Positions 28,401 to 40,679 of a stretch of 64,000 nucleotides of DNA are shown here, one piece after another. Position 1 is the first letter of the stretch. The number at the start of each line of letters is the position of its first letter. Source of the DNA: Limnomonas spitsbergensis (Eukaryota > Chlorophyta > Chlorophyceae > Chlamydomonadales); NCBI GenBank assembly GCA_037349105.1, contig JAYJMM010000104.1, positions 1,026,001-1,090,000 of the forward strand, in the 5' to 3' direction. The position numbers and the translations under genes are program-made. The notes under the pieces are model-generated. The model ran no database searches. It was not told the DNA's origin and saw only the letters and a program-made list of their open reading frames with translations.

Positions 28401-31400
28401 GTGCAAAATGTGTCCCCGAGGAGCTGTGGTTGAAGGGTGAAGGGTTTAGGGAGGATTCTTGGGTCATTGGGAGTGCAAAATGTGTCCCCGAGGAGCTGTG
28501 GTTGAAGGGTCAAGGGTTCAGGGAGGATTCTTGGGTAATTGGGAGTGCAAAATGTGTCCCCGAGGAGCTGTGGTTGAAGGGTCAAGGGTTCAGGGAGGAT
28601 TCTTGGGTAATTGGGAGTGCAAAATGTGTCCCCGAGGAGCTGTGGTTGAAGGGTCAAGGGTTTAGGGAGGATTCTTGGGTCATTGGGAGTGCAAAATGTG
28701 TCCCCGAGGAGCTGTGGTTGAAGGGTCAAGGGTTCAGGGAGGATTCTTGGGTAATTGGGAGTGCAAAATGTGTCCCCGAGGAGCTGTGGTTGAAGGGTCA
28801 AGGGTTTAGGGAGGATTCTTGGGTAATTGGGAGTGCAAAATGTGTCCCCGAGGAGCTGTGGTTGAAGGGTGAAGGGTTTAGGGAGGATTCTTGGGTCATT
28901 GGGAGTGCAAAATGTGTCCCCGAGGGGTTGTGGTTGAAGGGTCAAGGGTTCAGGGAGGATTCTTGGGTAATTGGGAGTGCAAAATGTGTCCCCGAGGAGC
29001 TGTGGTTGAAGGGTGAAGGGTTTAGGGAGGATTCTTGGGTCATTGGGAGTGCAAAATGTGTCCCCGAGGAGCTGTGGTTGAAGGGTCAAGGGTTCAGGGA
29101 GGATTCTTGGGTCATTGGGAGTGCAAAATGTGTCCCCGAGGAGCTGTGGTTGAAGGGTCAAGGGTTCAGGGAGGATTCTTGGGTAATTGGGAGTGCAAAA
29201 TGTGTCCCCGAGGAGCTGTGGTTGAAGGGTCAAGGGTTCAGGGAGGATTCTTGGGTAATTGGAAGTGCAAAATGTGTCCCCGAGGAGCTGTGGTTGAAGG
29301 GTCAAGGGTTCAGGGAGGATTCTTGGGTAATTGGGAGTGCAAAATGTGTCCCCGAGGAGCTGTGGTTGAAGGGTCAAGGGTTTAGGGAGGATTCTTGGGT
29401 AATTGGGAGTGCAAAATGTGTCCCCGAGGAGCTGTGGTTGAAGGGTCAAGGGTTCAGGGAGGATTCTTGGGTCATTGGGAGTGCAAAATGTGTCCCCGAG
29501 GAGCTGTGGTTGAAGGGTGAAGGGTTCAGGGAGGATTCTTGGGTAATTGGGAGTGCAAAATGTGTCCCCGAGGAGCTGTGGTTGAAGGGTGAAGGGTTTA
29601 GGGAGGATTCTTGGGTCATTGGGAGTGCAAAATGTGTCCCCGAGGAGCTGTGGTTGAAGGGTGAAGGGTTTAGGGAGGATTCTTGGGTCATTGGGAGTGC
29701 AAAATGTGTCCCCGAGGAGCTGTGGTTGAAGGGTCAAGGGTTCAGGGAGGATTCTTGGGTAATTGGGAGTGCAAAATGTGTCCCCGAGGAGCTGTGGTTG
29801 AAGGGTGAAGGGTTTAGGGAGGATTCTTGGGTCATTGGGAGTGCAAAATGTGTCCCCGAGGAGCTGTGGTTGAAGGGTCAAGGGTTCAGGGAGGATTCTT
29901 GGGTAATTGGGAGTGCAAAATGTGTCCCCGAGGAGCTGTGGTTGAAGGGTCAAGGGTTCAGGGAGGATTCTTGGGTAATTGGGAGTGCAAAATGTGTCCC
30001 CGAGGAGCTGTGGTTGAAGGGTCAAGGGTTCAGGGAGGATTCTTGGGTAATTGGAAGTGCAAAATGTGTCCCCGAGGAGCTGTGGTTGAAGGGTCAAGGG
30101 TTCAGGGAGGATTCTTGGGTAATTGGGAGTGCAAAATGTGTCCCCGAGGAGCTGTGGTTGAAGGGTCAAGGGTTTAGGGAGGATTCTTGGATAATTGGGA
30201 GTGCAAAATGTGTCCCCGAGGAGCTGTGGTTGAAGGGTCAAGGGTTCAGGGAGGATTCTTGGGTAATTGGGAGTGCAAAATGTGTCCCCGAGGAGCTGTG
30301 GTTGAAGGGTCAAGGGTTCAGGGAGGATTCTTGGGTAATTGGGAGTGCAAAATGTGTCCCCGAGGAGCTGTGGTTGAAGGGTGAAGGGTTTAGGGAGGAT
30401 TCTTGGGTCATTGGGAGTGCAAAATGTGTCCCCGAGGAGCTGTGGTTGAAGGGTCAAGGGTTCAGGGAGGATTCTTGGGTAATTGGGAGTGCAAAATGTG
30501 TCCCCGAGGAGCTGTGGTTGAAGGGTCAAGGGTTCAGGGAGGATTCTTGGGTAATTGGGAGTGCAAAATGTGTCCCCGAGGAGCTGTGGTTGAAGGGTCA
30601 AGGGTTTAGGGAGGATTCTTGGGTAATTGGGAGTGCAAAATGTGTCCCCGAGGAGCTGTGGTTGAAGGGTCAAGGGTTCAGGGAGGATTCTTGGGTAATT
30701 GGGAGTGCAAAATGTGTCCCCGAGGAGCTGTGGTTGAAGGGTGAAGGGTTTAGGGAGGATTCTTGGGTAATTGGGAGTGCAAAATGTGTCCCCGAGGAGC
30801 TGTGGTTGAAGGGTCAAGGGTTCAGGGAGGGTTCTTGGGTAATTGGGAGTGCAAAATGTGTCCCCGAGGAGCTGTGGTTGAAGGGTCAAGGGTTCAGGGA
30901 GGATTCTTGGGTAATTGGGAGTGCAAAATGTGTCCCCGAGGAGCTGTGGTTGAAGGGTGAAGGGTTTAGGGAGGATTCTTGGGTAATTGGGAGTGCAAAA
31001 TGTGTCCCCGAGGAGCTGTGGTTGAAGGGTGAAGGGTTAAGGGAGGATTCTTGGGTAATTGGGAGTGCAAAATGTGTCCCCGAGGAGCTGTGGTTGAAGG
31101 GTCAAGGGTTCAGGGAGGATTCTTGGGTAATTGGGAGTGCAAAATGTGTCCCCGAGGAGCTGTGGTTGAAGGGTCAAGGGTTTAGGGAGGATTCTTGGGT
31201 AATTGGGAGTGCAAAATGTGTCCCCGAGGAGCTGTGGTTGAAGGGTCAAGGGTTTAGGGAGGATTCTTGGGTAATTGGGAGTGCAAAATGTGTCCCCGAG
31301 GAGCTGTGGTTGAAGGGTCAAGGGTTCAGGGAGGGTTCTTGGGTAATTGGGAGTGCAAAATGTGTCCCCGAGGAGCTGTGGTTGAAGGGTCAAGGGTTTA

Positions 31401-34400
31401 GGGAGGATTCTTGGGTAATTGGGAGTGCAAAATGTGTCCCCGAGGAGCTGTGGTTGAAGGGTCAAGGGTTTAGGGAGGATTCTTGGGTAATTGGGAGTGC
31501 AAAATGTGTCCCCGAGGAGCTGTGGTTGAAGGGTCAAGGGTTTAGGGAGGATTCTTGGGTCATTGGGAGTGCAAAATGTGTCCCCGAGGAGCTGTGGTTG
31601 AAGGGTCAAGGGTTTAGGGAGGATTCTTGGGTAATTGGGAGTGCAAAATGTGTCCCCGAGGAGCTGTGGTTGAAGGGTCAAGGGTTTAGGGAGGATTCTT
31701 GGGTAATTGGGAGTGCAAAATGTGTCCCCGAGGAGCTGTGGTTGAAGGGTCAAGGGTTCAGGGAGGATTCTTGGGTAATTGGGAGTGCAAAATGTGTCCC
31801 CGAGGAGCTGTGGTTGAAGGGTCAAGGGTTCAGGGAGGATTCTTGGGTAATTGGGAGTGCAAAATGTGTCCCCGAGGAGCTGTGGTTGAAGGGTCAAGGG
31901 TTTAGGGAGGATTCTTGGGTAATTGGGAGTGCAAAATGTGTCCCCGAGGAGCTGTGGTTGAAGGGTCAAGGGTTCAGGGAGGATTCTTGGGTCATTGGGA
32001 GTGCAAAATGTGTCCCCGAGGAGCTGTGGTTGAAGGGTCAAGGGTTCAGGGAGGATTCTTGGGTAATTGGAAGTGCAAAATGTGTCCCCGAGGAGCTGTG
32101 GTTGAAGGGTCAAGGGTTCAGGGAGGATTCTTGGGTAATTGGGAGTGCAAAATGTGTCCCCGAGGAGCTGTGGTTGAAGGGTCAAGGGTTTAGGGAGGAT
32201 TCTTGGGTAATTGGGAGTGCAAAATGTGTCCCCGAGGAGCTGTGGTTGAAGGGTCAAGGGTTCAGGGAGGATTCTTGGGTCATTGGGAGTGCAAAATGTG
32301 TCCCCGAGGAGCTGTGGTTGAAGGGTGAAGGGTTCAGGGAGGATTCTTGGGTAATTGGGAGTGCAAAATGTGTCCCCGAGGAGCTGTGGTTGAAGGGTGA
32401 AGGGTTTAGGGAGGATTCTTGGGTCATTGGGAGTGCAAAATGTGTCCCCGAGGAGCTGTGGTTGAAGGGTGAAGGGTTTAGGGAGGATTCTTGGGTCATT
32501 GGGAGTGCAAAATGTGTCCCCGAGGAGCTGTGGTTGAAGGGTCAAGGGTTCAGGGAGGATTCTTGGGTAATTGGGAGTGCAAAATGTGTCCCCGAGGAGC
32601 TGTGGTTGAAGGGTGAAGGGTTTAGGGAGGATTCTTGGGTCATTGGGAGTGCAAAATGTGTCCCCGAGGAGCTGTGGTTGAAGGGTCAAGGGTTCAGGGA
32701 GGATTCTTGGGTAATTGGGAGTGCAAAATGTGTCCCCGAGGAGCTGTGGTTGAAGGGTCAAGGGTTCAGGGAGGATTCTTGGGTAATTGGGAGTGCAAAA
32801 TGTGTCCCCGAGGAGCTGTGGTTGAAGGGTCAAGGGTTCAGGGAGGATTCTTGGGTAATTGGAAGTGCAAAATGTGTCCCCGAGGAGCTGTGGTTGAAGG
32901 GTCAAGGGTTCAGGGAGGATTCTTGGGTAATTGGGAGTGCAAAATGTGTCCCCGAGGAGCTGTGGTTGAAGGGTCAAGGGTTTAGGGAGGATTCTTGGAT
33001 AATTGGGAGTGCAAAATGTGTCCCCGAGGAGCTGTGGTTGAAGGGTCAAGGGTTCAGGGAGGATTCTTGGGTAATTGGGAGTGCAAAATGTGTCCCCGAG
33101 GAGCTGTGGTTGAAGGGTCAAGGGTTCAGGGAGGATTCTTGGGTAATTGGGAGTGCAAAATGTGTCCCCGAGGAGCTGTGGTTGAAGGGTGAAGGGTTTA
33201 GGGAGGATTCTTGGGTCATTGGGAGTGCAAAATGTGTCCCCGAGGAGCTGTGGTTGAAGGGTCAAGGGTTCAGGGAGGATTCTTGGGTAATTGGGAGTGC
33301 AAAATGTGTCCCCGAGGAGCTGTGGTTGAAGGGTCAAGGGTTCAGGGAGGATTCTTGGGTAATTGGGAGTGCAAAATGTGTCCCCGAGGAGCTGTGGTTG
33401 AAGGGTCAAGGGTTTAGGGAGGATTCTTGGGTAATTGGGAGTGCAAAATGTGTCCCCGAGGAGCTGTGGTTGAAGGGTCAAGGGTTCAGGGAGGATTCTT
33501 GGGTAATTGGGAGTGCAAAATGTGTCCCCGAGGAGCTGTGGTTGAAGGGTGAAGGGTTTAGGGAGGATTCTTGGGTAATTGGGAGTGCAAAATGTGTCCC
33601 CGAGGAGCTGTGGTTGAAGGGTCAAGGGTTCAGGGAGGGTTCTTGGGTAATTGGGAGTGCAAAATGTGTCCCCGAGGAGCTGTGGTTGAAGGGTCAAGGG
33701 TTCAGGGAGGATTCTTGGGTAATTGGGAGTGCAAAATGTGTCCCCGAGGAGCTGTGGTTGAAGGGTGAAGGGTTTAGGGAGGATTCTTGGGTAATTGGGA
33801 GTGCAAAATGTGTCCCCGAGGAGCTGTGGTTGAAGGGTGAAGGGTTAAGGGAGGATTCTTGGGTAATTGGGAGTGCAAAATGTGTCCCCGAGGAGCTGTG
33901 GTTGAAGGGTCAAGGGTTCAGGGAGGATTCTTGGGTAATTGGGAGTGCAAAATGTGTCCCCGAGGAGCTGTGGTTGAAGGGTCAAGGGTTTAGGGAGGAT
34001 TCTTGGGTAATTGGGAGTGCAAAATGTGTCCCCGAGGAGCTGTGGTTGAAGGGTCAAGGGTTTAGGGAGGATTCTTGGGTAATTGGGAGTGCAAAATGTG
34101 TCCCCGAGGAGCTGTGGTTGAAGGGTCAAGGGTTCAGGGAGGGTTCTTGGGTAATTGGGAGTGCAAAATGTGTCCCCGAGGAGCTGTGGTTGAAGGGTCA
34201 AGGGTTTAGGGAGGATTCTTGGGTAATTGGGAGTGCAAAATGTGTCCCCGAGGAGCTGTGGTTGAAGGGTCAAGGGTTTAGGGAGGATTCTTGGGTAATT
34301 GGGAGTGCAAAATGTGTCCCCGAGGAGCTGTGGTTGAAGGGTCAAGGGTTTAGGGAGGATTCTTGGGTCATTGGGAGTGCAAAATGTGTCCCCGAGGAGC

Positions 34401-34700
34401 TGTGGTTGAAGGGTCAAGGGTTTAGGGAGGATTCTTGGGTAATTGGGAGTGCAAAATGTGTCCCCGAGGAGCTGTGGTTGAAGGGTCAAGGGTTCAGGGA
34501 GGATTCTTGGGTAATTGGGAGTGCAAAATGTGTCCCCGAGGAGCTGTGGTTGAAGGGTCAAGGGTTTAGGGAGGATTCTTGGGTAATTGGGAGTGCAAAA
34601 TGTGTCCCCGAGGAGCTGTGGTTGAAGGGTCAAGGGTTTAGGGAGGATTCTTGGGTAATTGGGAGTGCAAAATGTGTCCCCGAGGAGCTGTGGTTGAAGG
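25421..34700 (+). repeat. Higher-order repeat of 2808 bp (39 units), about 3.3 copies
   Basis: Rare variants recur exactly 2808 bp apart. GGGTTAAGGG has its TTAA at 28229, 31037 and 33845. TTGGAAGTGC recurs near 26451, 29259 and 32067, and again near 27244, 30052 and 32860. TTGGATAATTGGG is near 30188 and 32996 but not at the matching site near 27380. The last two copies therefore share a mutation that the first lacks. Confidence 0.88.
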
Positions 34701-35019
34701 GTCAAGGGTTTAGGGAGGATTCTTGGGTAATTGGGAGTGCAAAATGTGTCCCCGAGGAGCTGTGGTTGAAGGGTCAAGGGTTTAGGGAGGATTCTTGGGT
34801 AATTGGGAGTGCAAAATGTGTCCCCGAGGAGCTGTGGTTGAAGGGTCAAGGGTTCAGGGAGGATTCTTGGGTAATTGGGAGTGCAAAATGTGTCCCCGAG
34901 GAGCTGTGGTTGAAGGGTCAAGGGTTTAGGGAGGATTCTTGGGTAATTGGGAGTGCAAAATGTGTCCCCGAGGAGCTGTGGTTGAAGGGTCAAGGGTTTA
35001 GGGAGGATTCTTGGGTAAT

Positions 35020-38000
35020 TGGAAGTGCAAAATGTGTCCCCGAGGAGCTGTGGTTGAAGGGTCAAGGGTTTAGGGAGGGTTCTTGGGTAATTGGGAGTGC
35101 AAAATGTGTCCCCGAGGAGCTGTGGTTGAAGGGTCAAGGGTTCAGGGAGGGTTCTTGGGTAATTGGGAGTGCAAAATGTGTCCCCGAGGAGCTGTGGTTG
35201 AAGGGTCAAGGGTTCAGGGAGGGTTCTTGGGTAATTGGGAGTGCAAAATGTTTCCCCGAGGAGCTGTGGTTGAAGGGTCAAGGGTTCAGGGAGGATTCTT
35301 GGGTAATTGGGAGTGCAAAATGTGTCCCCGAGGAGCTGTGGTTGAAGGGTCAAGGGTTTAGGGAGGATTCTTGGGTAATTGGGAGTGCAAAATGTGTCCC
35401 CGAGGAGCTGTGGTTGAAGGGTCAAGGGTTTAGGGAGGATTCTTGGGTAATTGGGAGTGCAAAATGTGTCCCCGAGGAGCTGTGGTTGAAGGGTCAAGGG
35501 TTTAGGGAGGATTCTTGGGTAATTGGGAGTGCAAAATGTGTCCCCGAGGAGCTGTGGTTGAAGGGTCAAGGGTTTAGGGAGGGTTCTTGGGTAATTGGGA
35601 GTGCAAAATGTGTCCCCGAGGAGCTGTGGTTGAAGGGTCAAGGGTTTAGGGAGGATTCTTGGGTAATTGGGAGTGCAAAATGTGTCCCCGAGGAGCTGTG
35701 GTTGAAGGGTCAAGGGTTTAGGGAGGATTCTTGGGTAATTGGGAGTGCAAAATGTGTCCCCGAGGAGCTGTGGTTGAAGGGTCAAGGGTTTAGGGAGGGT
35801 TCTTGGGTAATTGGGAGTGCAAAATGTGTCCCCGAGGAGCTGTGGTTGAAGGGTCAAGGGTTTAGGGAGGATTCTTGGGTAATTGGGAGTGCAAAATGTG
35901 TCCCCGAGGAGCTGTGGTTGAAGGGTCAAGGGTTTAGGGAGGGTTCTTGGGTAATTGGGAGTGCAAAATGTGTCCCCGAGGAGCTGTGGTTGAAGGGTCA
36001 AGGGTTCAGGGAGGATTCTTGGGTAATTGGGAGTGCAAAATGTGTCCCCGAGGAGCTGTGGTTGAAGGGTCAAGGGTTTAGGGAGGATTCTTGGGTAATT
36101 GGGAGTGCAAAATGTGTCCCCGAGGAGCTGTGGTTGAAGGGTGAAGGGTTTAGGGAGGGTTCTTGGGTAATTGGGAGTGCAAAATGTGTCCCCGAGGAGC
36201 TGTGGTTGAAGGGTCAAGGGTTCAGGGAGGATTCTTGGGTAATTGGGAGTGCAAAATGTGTCCCCGAGGAGCTGTGGTTGAAGGGTCAAGGGTTCAGGGA
36301 GGATTCTTGGGTAATTGGGAGTGCAAAATGTGTCCCCGAGGAGCTGTGGTTGAAGGGTGAAGGGTTTAGGGAGGGTTCTTGGGTAATTGGGAGTGCAAAA
36401 TGTGTCCCCGAGGAGCTGTGGTTGAAGGGTCAAGGGTTCAGGGAGGATTCTTGGGTAATTGGGAGTGCAAAATGTGTCCCCGAGGAGCTGTGGTTGAAGG
36501 GTCAAGGGTTTAGGGAGGGTTCTTGGGTAATTGGGAGTGCAAAATGTGTCCCCGAGGAGCTGTGGTTGAAGGGTCAAGGGTTCAGGGAGGATTCTTGGGT
36601 AATTGGGAGTGCAAAATGTGTCCCCGAGGAGCTGTGGTTGAAGGGTCAAGGGTTCAGGGAGGATTCTTGGGTAATTGGGAGTGCAAAATGTGTCCCCGAG
36701 GAGCTGTGGTTGAAGGGTGAAGGGTTTAGGGAGGATTCTTGGGTAATTGGGAGTGCAAAATGTGTCCCCGAGGAGCTGTGGTTGAAGGGTCAAGGGTTCA
36801 GGGAGGATTCTTGGGTAATTGGGAGTGCAAAATGTGTCCCCGAGGAGCTGTGGTTGAAGGGTCAAGGGTTTAGGGAGGATTCTTGGGTAATTGGGAGTGC
36901 AAAATGTGTCCCCGAGGAGCTGTGGTTGAAGGGTCAAGGGTTTAGGGAGGATTCTTGGGTAATTGGGAGTGCAAAATGTGTCCCCGAGGAGCTGTGGTTG
37001 AAGGGTCAAGGGTTTAGGGAGGATTCTTGGGTAATTGGAAGTGCAAAATGTGTCCCCGAGGAGCTGTGGTTGAAGGGTCAAGGGTTCAGGGAGGGTTCTT
37101 GGGTAATTGGGAGTGCAAAATGTGTCCCCGAGGAGCTGTGGTTGAAGGGTCAAGGGTTCAGGGAGGGTTCTTGGGTAATTGGGAGTGCAAAATGTTTCCC
37201 CGAGGAGCTGTGGTTGAAGGGTCAAGGGTTCAGGGAGGATTCTTGGGTAATTGGGAGTGCAAAATGTGTCCCCGAGGAGCTGTGGTTGAAGGGTCAAGGG
37301 TTTAGGGAGGATTCTTGGGTAATTGGGAGTGCAAAATGTGTCCCCGAGGAGCTGTGGTTGAAGGGTCAAGGGTTTAGGGAGGATTCTTGGGTAATTGGGA
37401 GTGCAAAATGTGTCCCCGAGGAGCTGTGGTTGAAGGGTCAAGGGTTTAGGGAGGATTCTTGGGTAATTGGGAGTGCAAAATGTGTCCCCGAGGAGCTGTG
37501 GTTGAAGGGTCAAGGGTTCAGGGAGGATTCTTGGGTAATTGGGAGTGCAAAATGTGTCCCCGAGGAGCTGTGGTTGAAGGGTCAAGGGTTTAGGGAGGAT
37601 TCTTGGGTAATTGGGAGTGCAAAATGTGTCCCCGAGGAGCTGTGGTTGAAGGGTCAAGGGTTTAGGGAGGATTCTTGGGTAATTGGGAGTGCAAAATGTG
37701 TCCCCGAGGAGCTGTGGTTGAAGGGTCAAGGGTTTAGGGAGGATTCTTGGGTAATTGGAAGTGCAAAATGTGTCCCCGAGGAGCTGTGGTTGAAGGGTCA
37801 AGGGTTCAGGGAGGGTTCTTGGGTAATTGGGAGTGCAAAATGTGTCCCCGAGGAGCTGTGGTTGAAGGGTCAAGGGTTCAGGGAGGGTTCTTGGGTAATT
37901 GGGAGTGCAAAATGTGTCCCCGAGGAGCTGTGGTTGAAGGGTCAAGGGTTCAGGGAGGATTCTTGGGTAATTGGGAGTGCAAAATGTGTCCCCGAGGAGC

Positions 38001-38030
38001 TGTGGTTGAAGGGTCAAGGGTTTAGGGAGG
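35020..38030 (+). repeat. Higher-order repeats of 720 and 1944 bp
   Basis: A block with a TTGGAAGTGC unit followed by units carrying AGGGTT occurs at about 35020, 37030 and 37750. The last two are 720 bp (10 units) apart. The rare AATGTTTCCCC near 35249 recurs near 37193, 1944 bp (27 units) away. Confidence 0.75.
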
Positions 38031-40679
38031 ATTCTTGGGTAATTGGGAGTGCAAAATGTGTCCCCGAGGAGCTGTGGTTGAAGGGTCAAGGGTTTAGGGA
38101 GGATTCTTGGGTAATTGGGAGTGCAAAATGTGTCCCCGAGGAGCTGTGGTTGAAGGGTCAAGGGTTTAGGGAGGATTCTTGGGTAATTGGGAGTGCAAAA
38201 TGTGTCCCCGAGGAGCTGTGGTTGAAGGGTCAAGGGTTTAGGGAGGGTTCTTGGGTAATTGGGAGTGCAAAATGTGTCCCCGAGGAGCTGTGGTTGAAGG
38301 GTCAAGGGTTTAGGGAGGATTCTTGGGTAATTGGGAGTGCAAAATGTGTCCCCGAGGAGCTGTGGTTGAAGGGTCAAGGGTTTAGGGAGGGTTCTTGGGT
38401 AATTGGGAGTGCAAAATGTGTCCCCGAGGAGCTGTGGTTGAAGGGTCAAGGGTTCAGGGAGGATTCTTGGGTAATTGGGAGTGCAAAATGTGTCCCCGAG
38501 GAGCTGTGGTTGAAGGGTCAAGGGTTCAGGGAGGATTCTTGGGTAATTGGGAGTGCAAAATGTGTCCCCGAGGGGCTGTGGTTGAAGGGTCAAGGGTTTA
38601 GGGAGGATTCTTGGGTAATTGGGAGTGCAAAATGTGTCCCCGAGGAGCTGTGGTTGAAGGGTCAAGGGTTTAGGGAGGATTCTTGGGTAATTGGGAGTGC
38701 AAAATGTGTCCCCGAGGAGCTGTGGTTGAAGGGTCAAGGGTTTAGGGAGGATTCTTGGGTAATTGGGAGTGCAAAATGTGTCCCCGAGGAGCTGTGGTTG
38801 AAGGGTCAAGGGTTTAGGGAGGGTTCTTGGGTAATTGGGAGTGCAAAATGTGTCCCCGAGGAGCTGTGGTTGAAGGGTCAAGGGTTTAGGGAGGATTCTT
38901 GGGTAATTGGGAGTGCAAAATGTGTCCCCGAGGAGCTGTGGTTGAAGGGTCAAGGGTTTAGGGAGGGTTCTTGGGTAATTGGGAGTGCAAAATGTGTCCC
39001 CGAGGAGCTGTGGTTGAAGGGTCAAGGGTTCAGGGAGGATTCTTGGGTAATTGGGAGTGCAAAATGTGTCCCCGAGGAGCTGTGGTTGAAGGGTCAAGGG
39101 TTCAGGGAGGATTCTTGGGTAATTGGGAGTGCAAAATGTGTCCCCGAGGAGCTGTGGTTGAAGGGTGAAGGGTTTAGGGAGGATTCTTGGGTAATTGGGA
39201 GTGCAAAATGTGTCCCCGAGGAGCTGTGGTTGAAGGGTCAAGGGTTCAGGGAGGATTCTTGGGTAATTGGGAGTGCAAAATGTGTCCCCGAGGAGCTGTG
39301 GTTGAAGGGTCAAGGGTTCAGGGAGGATTCTTGGGTAATTGGGAGTGCAAAATGTGTCCCCGAGGAGCTGTGGTTGAAGGGTCAAGGGTTCAGGGAGGGT
39401 TCTTGGGTAATTGGGAGTGCAAAATGTGTCCCCGAGGAGCTGTGGTTGAAGGGTCAAGGGTTTAGGGAGGATTCTTGGGTAATTGGGAGTGCAAAATGTG
39501 TCCCCGAGGAGCTGTGGTTGAAGGGTCAAGGGTTTAGGGAGGGTTCTTGGGTAATTGGGAGTGCAAAATGTGTCCCCGAGGAGCTGTGGTTGAAGGGTCA
39601 AGGGTTTAGGGAGGATTCTTGGGTAATTGGGAGTGCAAAATGTGTCCCCGAGGAGCTGTGGTTGAAGGGTCAAGGGTTTAGGGAGGATTCTTGGGTAATT
39701 GGGAGTGCAAAATGTGTCCCCGAGGAGCTGTGGTTGAAGGGTCAAGGGTTTAGGGAGGGTTCTTGGGTAATTGGGAGTGCAAAATGTGTCCCCGAGGAGC
39801 TGTGGTTGAAGGGTCAAGGGTTTAGGGAGGATTCTTGGGTAATTGGGAGTGCAAAATGTGTCCCCGAGGAGCTGTGGTTGAAGGGTCAAGGGTTTAGGGA
39901 GGGTTCTTTGGTAATTGGGAGTGCAAAATGTGTCCCCGAGGAGCTGTGGTTGAAGGGTCAAGGGTTCAGGGAGGATTCTTGGGTAATTGGGAGTGCAAAA
40001 TGTGTCCCCGAGGAGCTGTGGTTGAAGGGTCAAGGGTTCAGGGAGGATTCTTGGGTAATTGGGAGTGCAAAATGTGTCCCCGAGGAGCTGTGGTTGAAGG
40101 GTCAAGGGTTTAGGGAGGGTTCTTGGGTAATTGGGAGTGCAAAATGTGTCCCCGAGGAGCTGTGGTTGAAGGGTCAAGGGTTCAGGGAGGATTCTTGGGT
40201 AATTGGGAGTGCAAAATGTGTCCCCGAGGAGCTGTGGTTGAAGGGTCAAGGGTTCAGGGAGGATTCTTGGGTAATTGGGAGTGCAAAATGTGTCCCCGAG
40301 GAGCTGTGGTTGAAGGGTCAAGGGTTCAGGGAGGGTTCTTGGGTAATTGGGAGTGCAAAATGTGTCCCCGAGGAGCTGTGGTTGAAGGGTCAAGGGTTTA
40401 GGGAGGATTCTTGGGTAATTGGGAGTGCAAAATGTGTCCCCGAGGAGCTGTGGTTGAAGGGTCAAGGGTTCAGGGAGGATTCTTGGGTAATTGGGAGTGC
40501 AAAATGTGTCCCCGAGGAGCTGTGGTTGAAGGGTCAAGGGTTTAGGGAGGGTTCTTGGGTAATTGGGAGTGCAAAATGTGTCCCCGAGGAGCTGTGGTTG
40601 AAGGGTCAAGGGTTTAGGGAGGATTCTTGGGTAATTGGGAGTGCAAAATGTGTCCCCGAGGAGCTGTGGTTGAAGGGTC

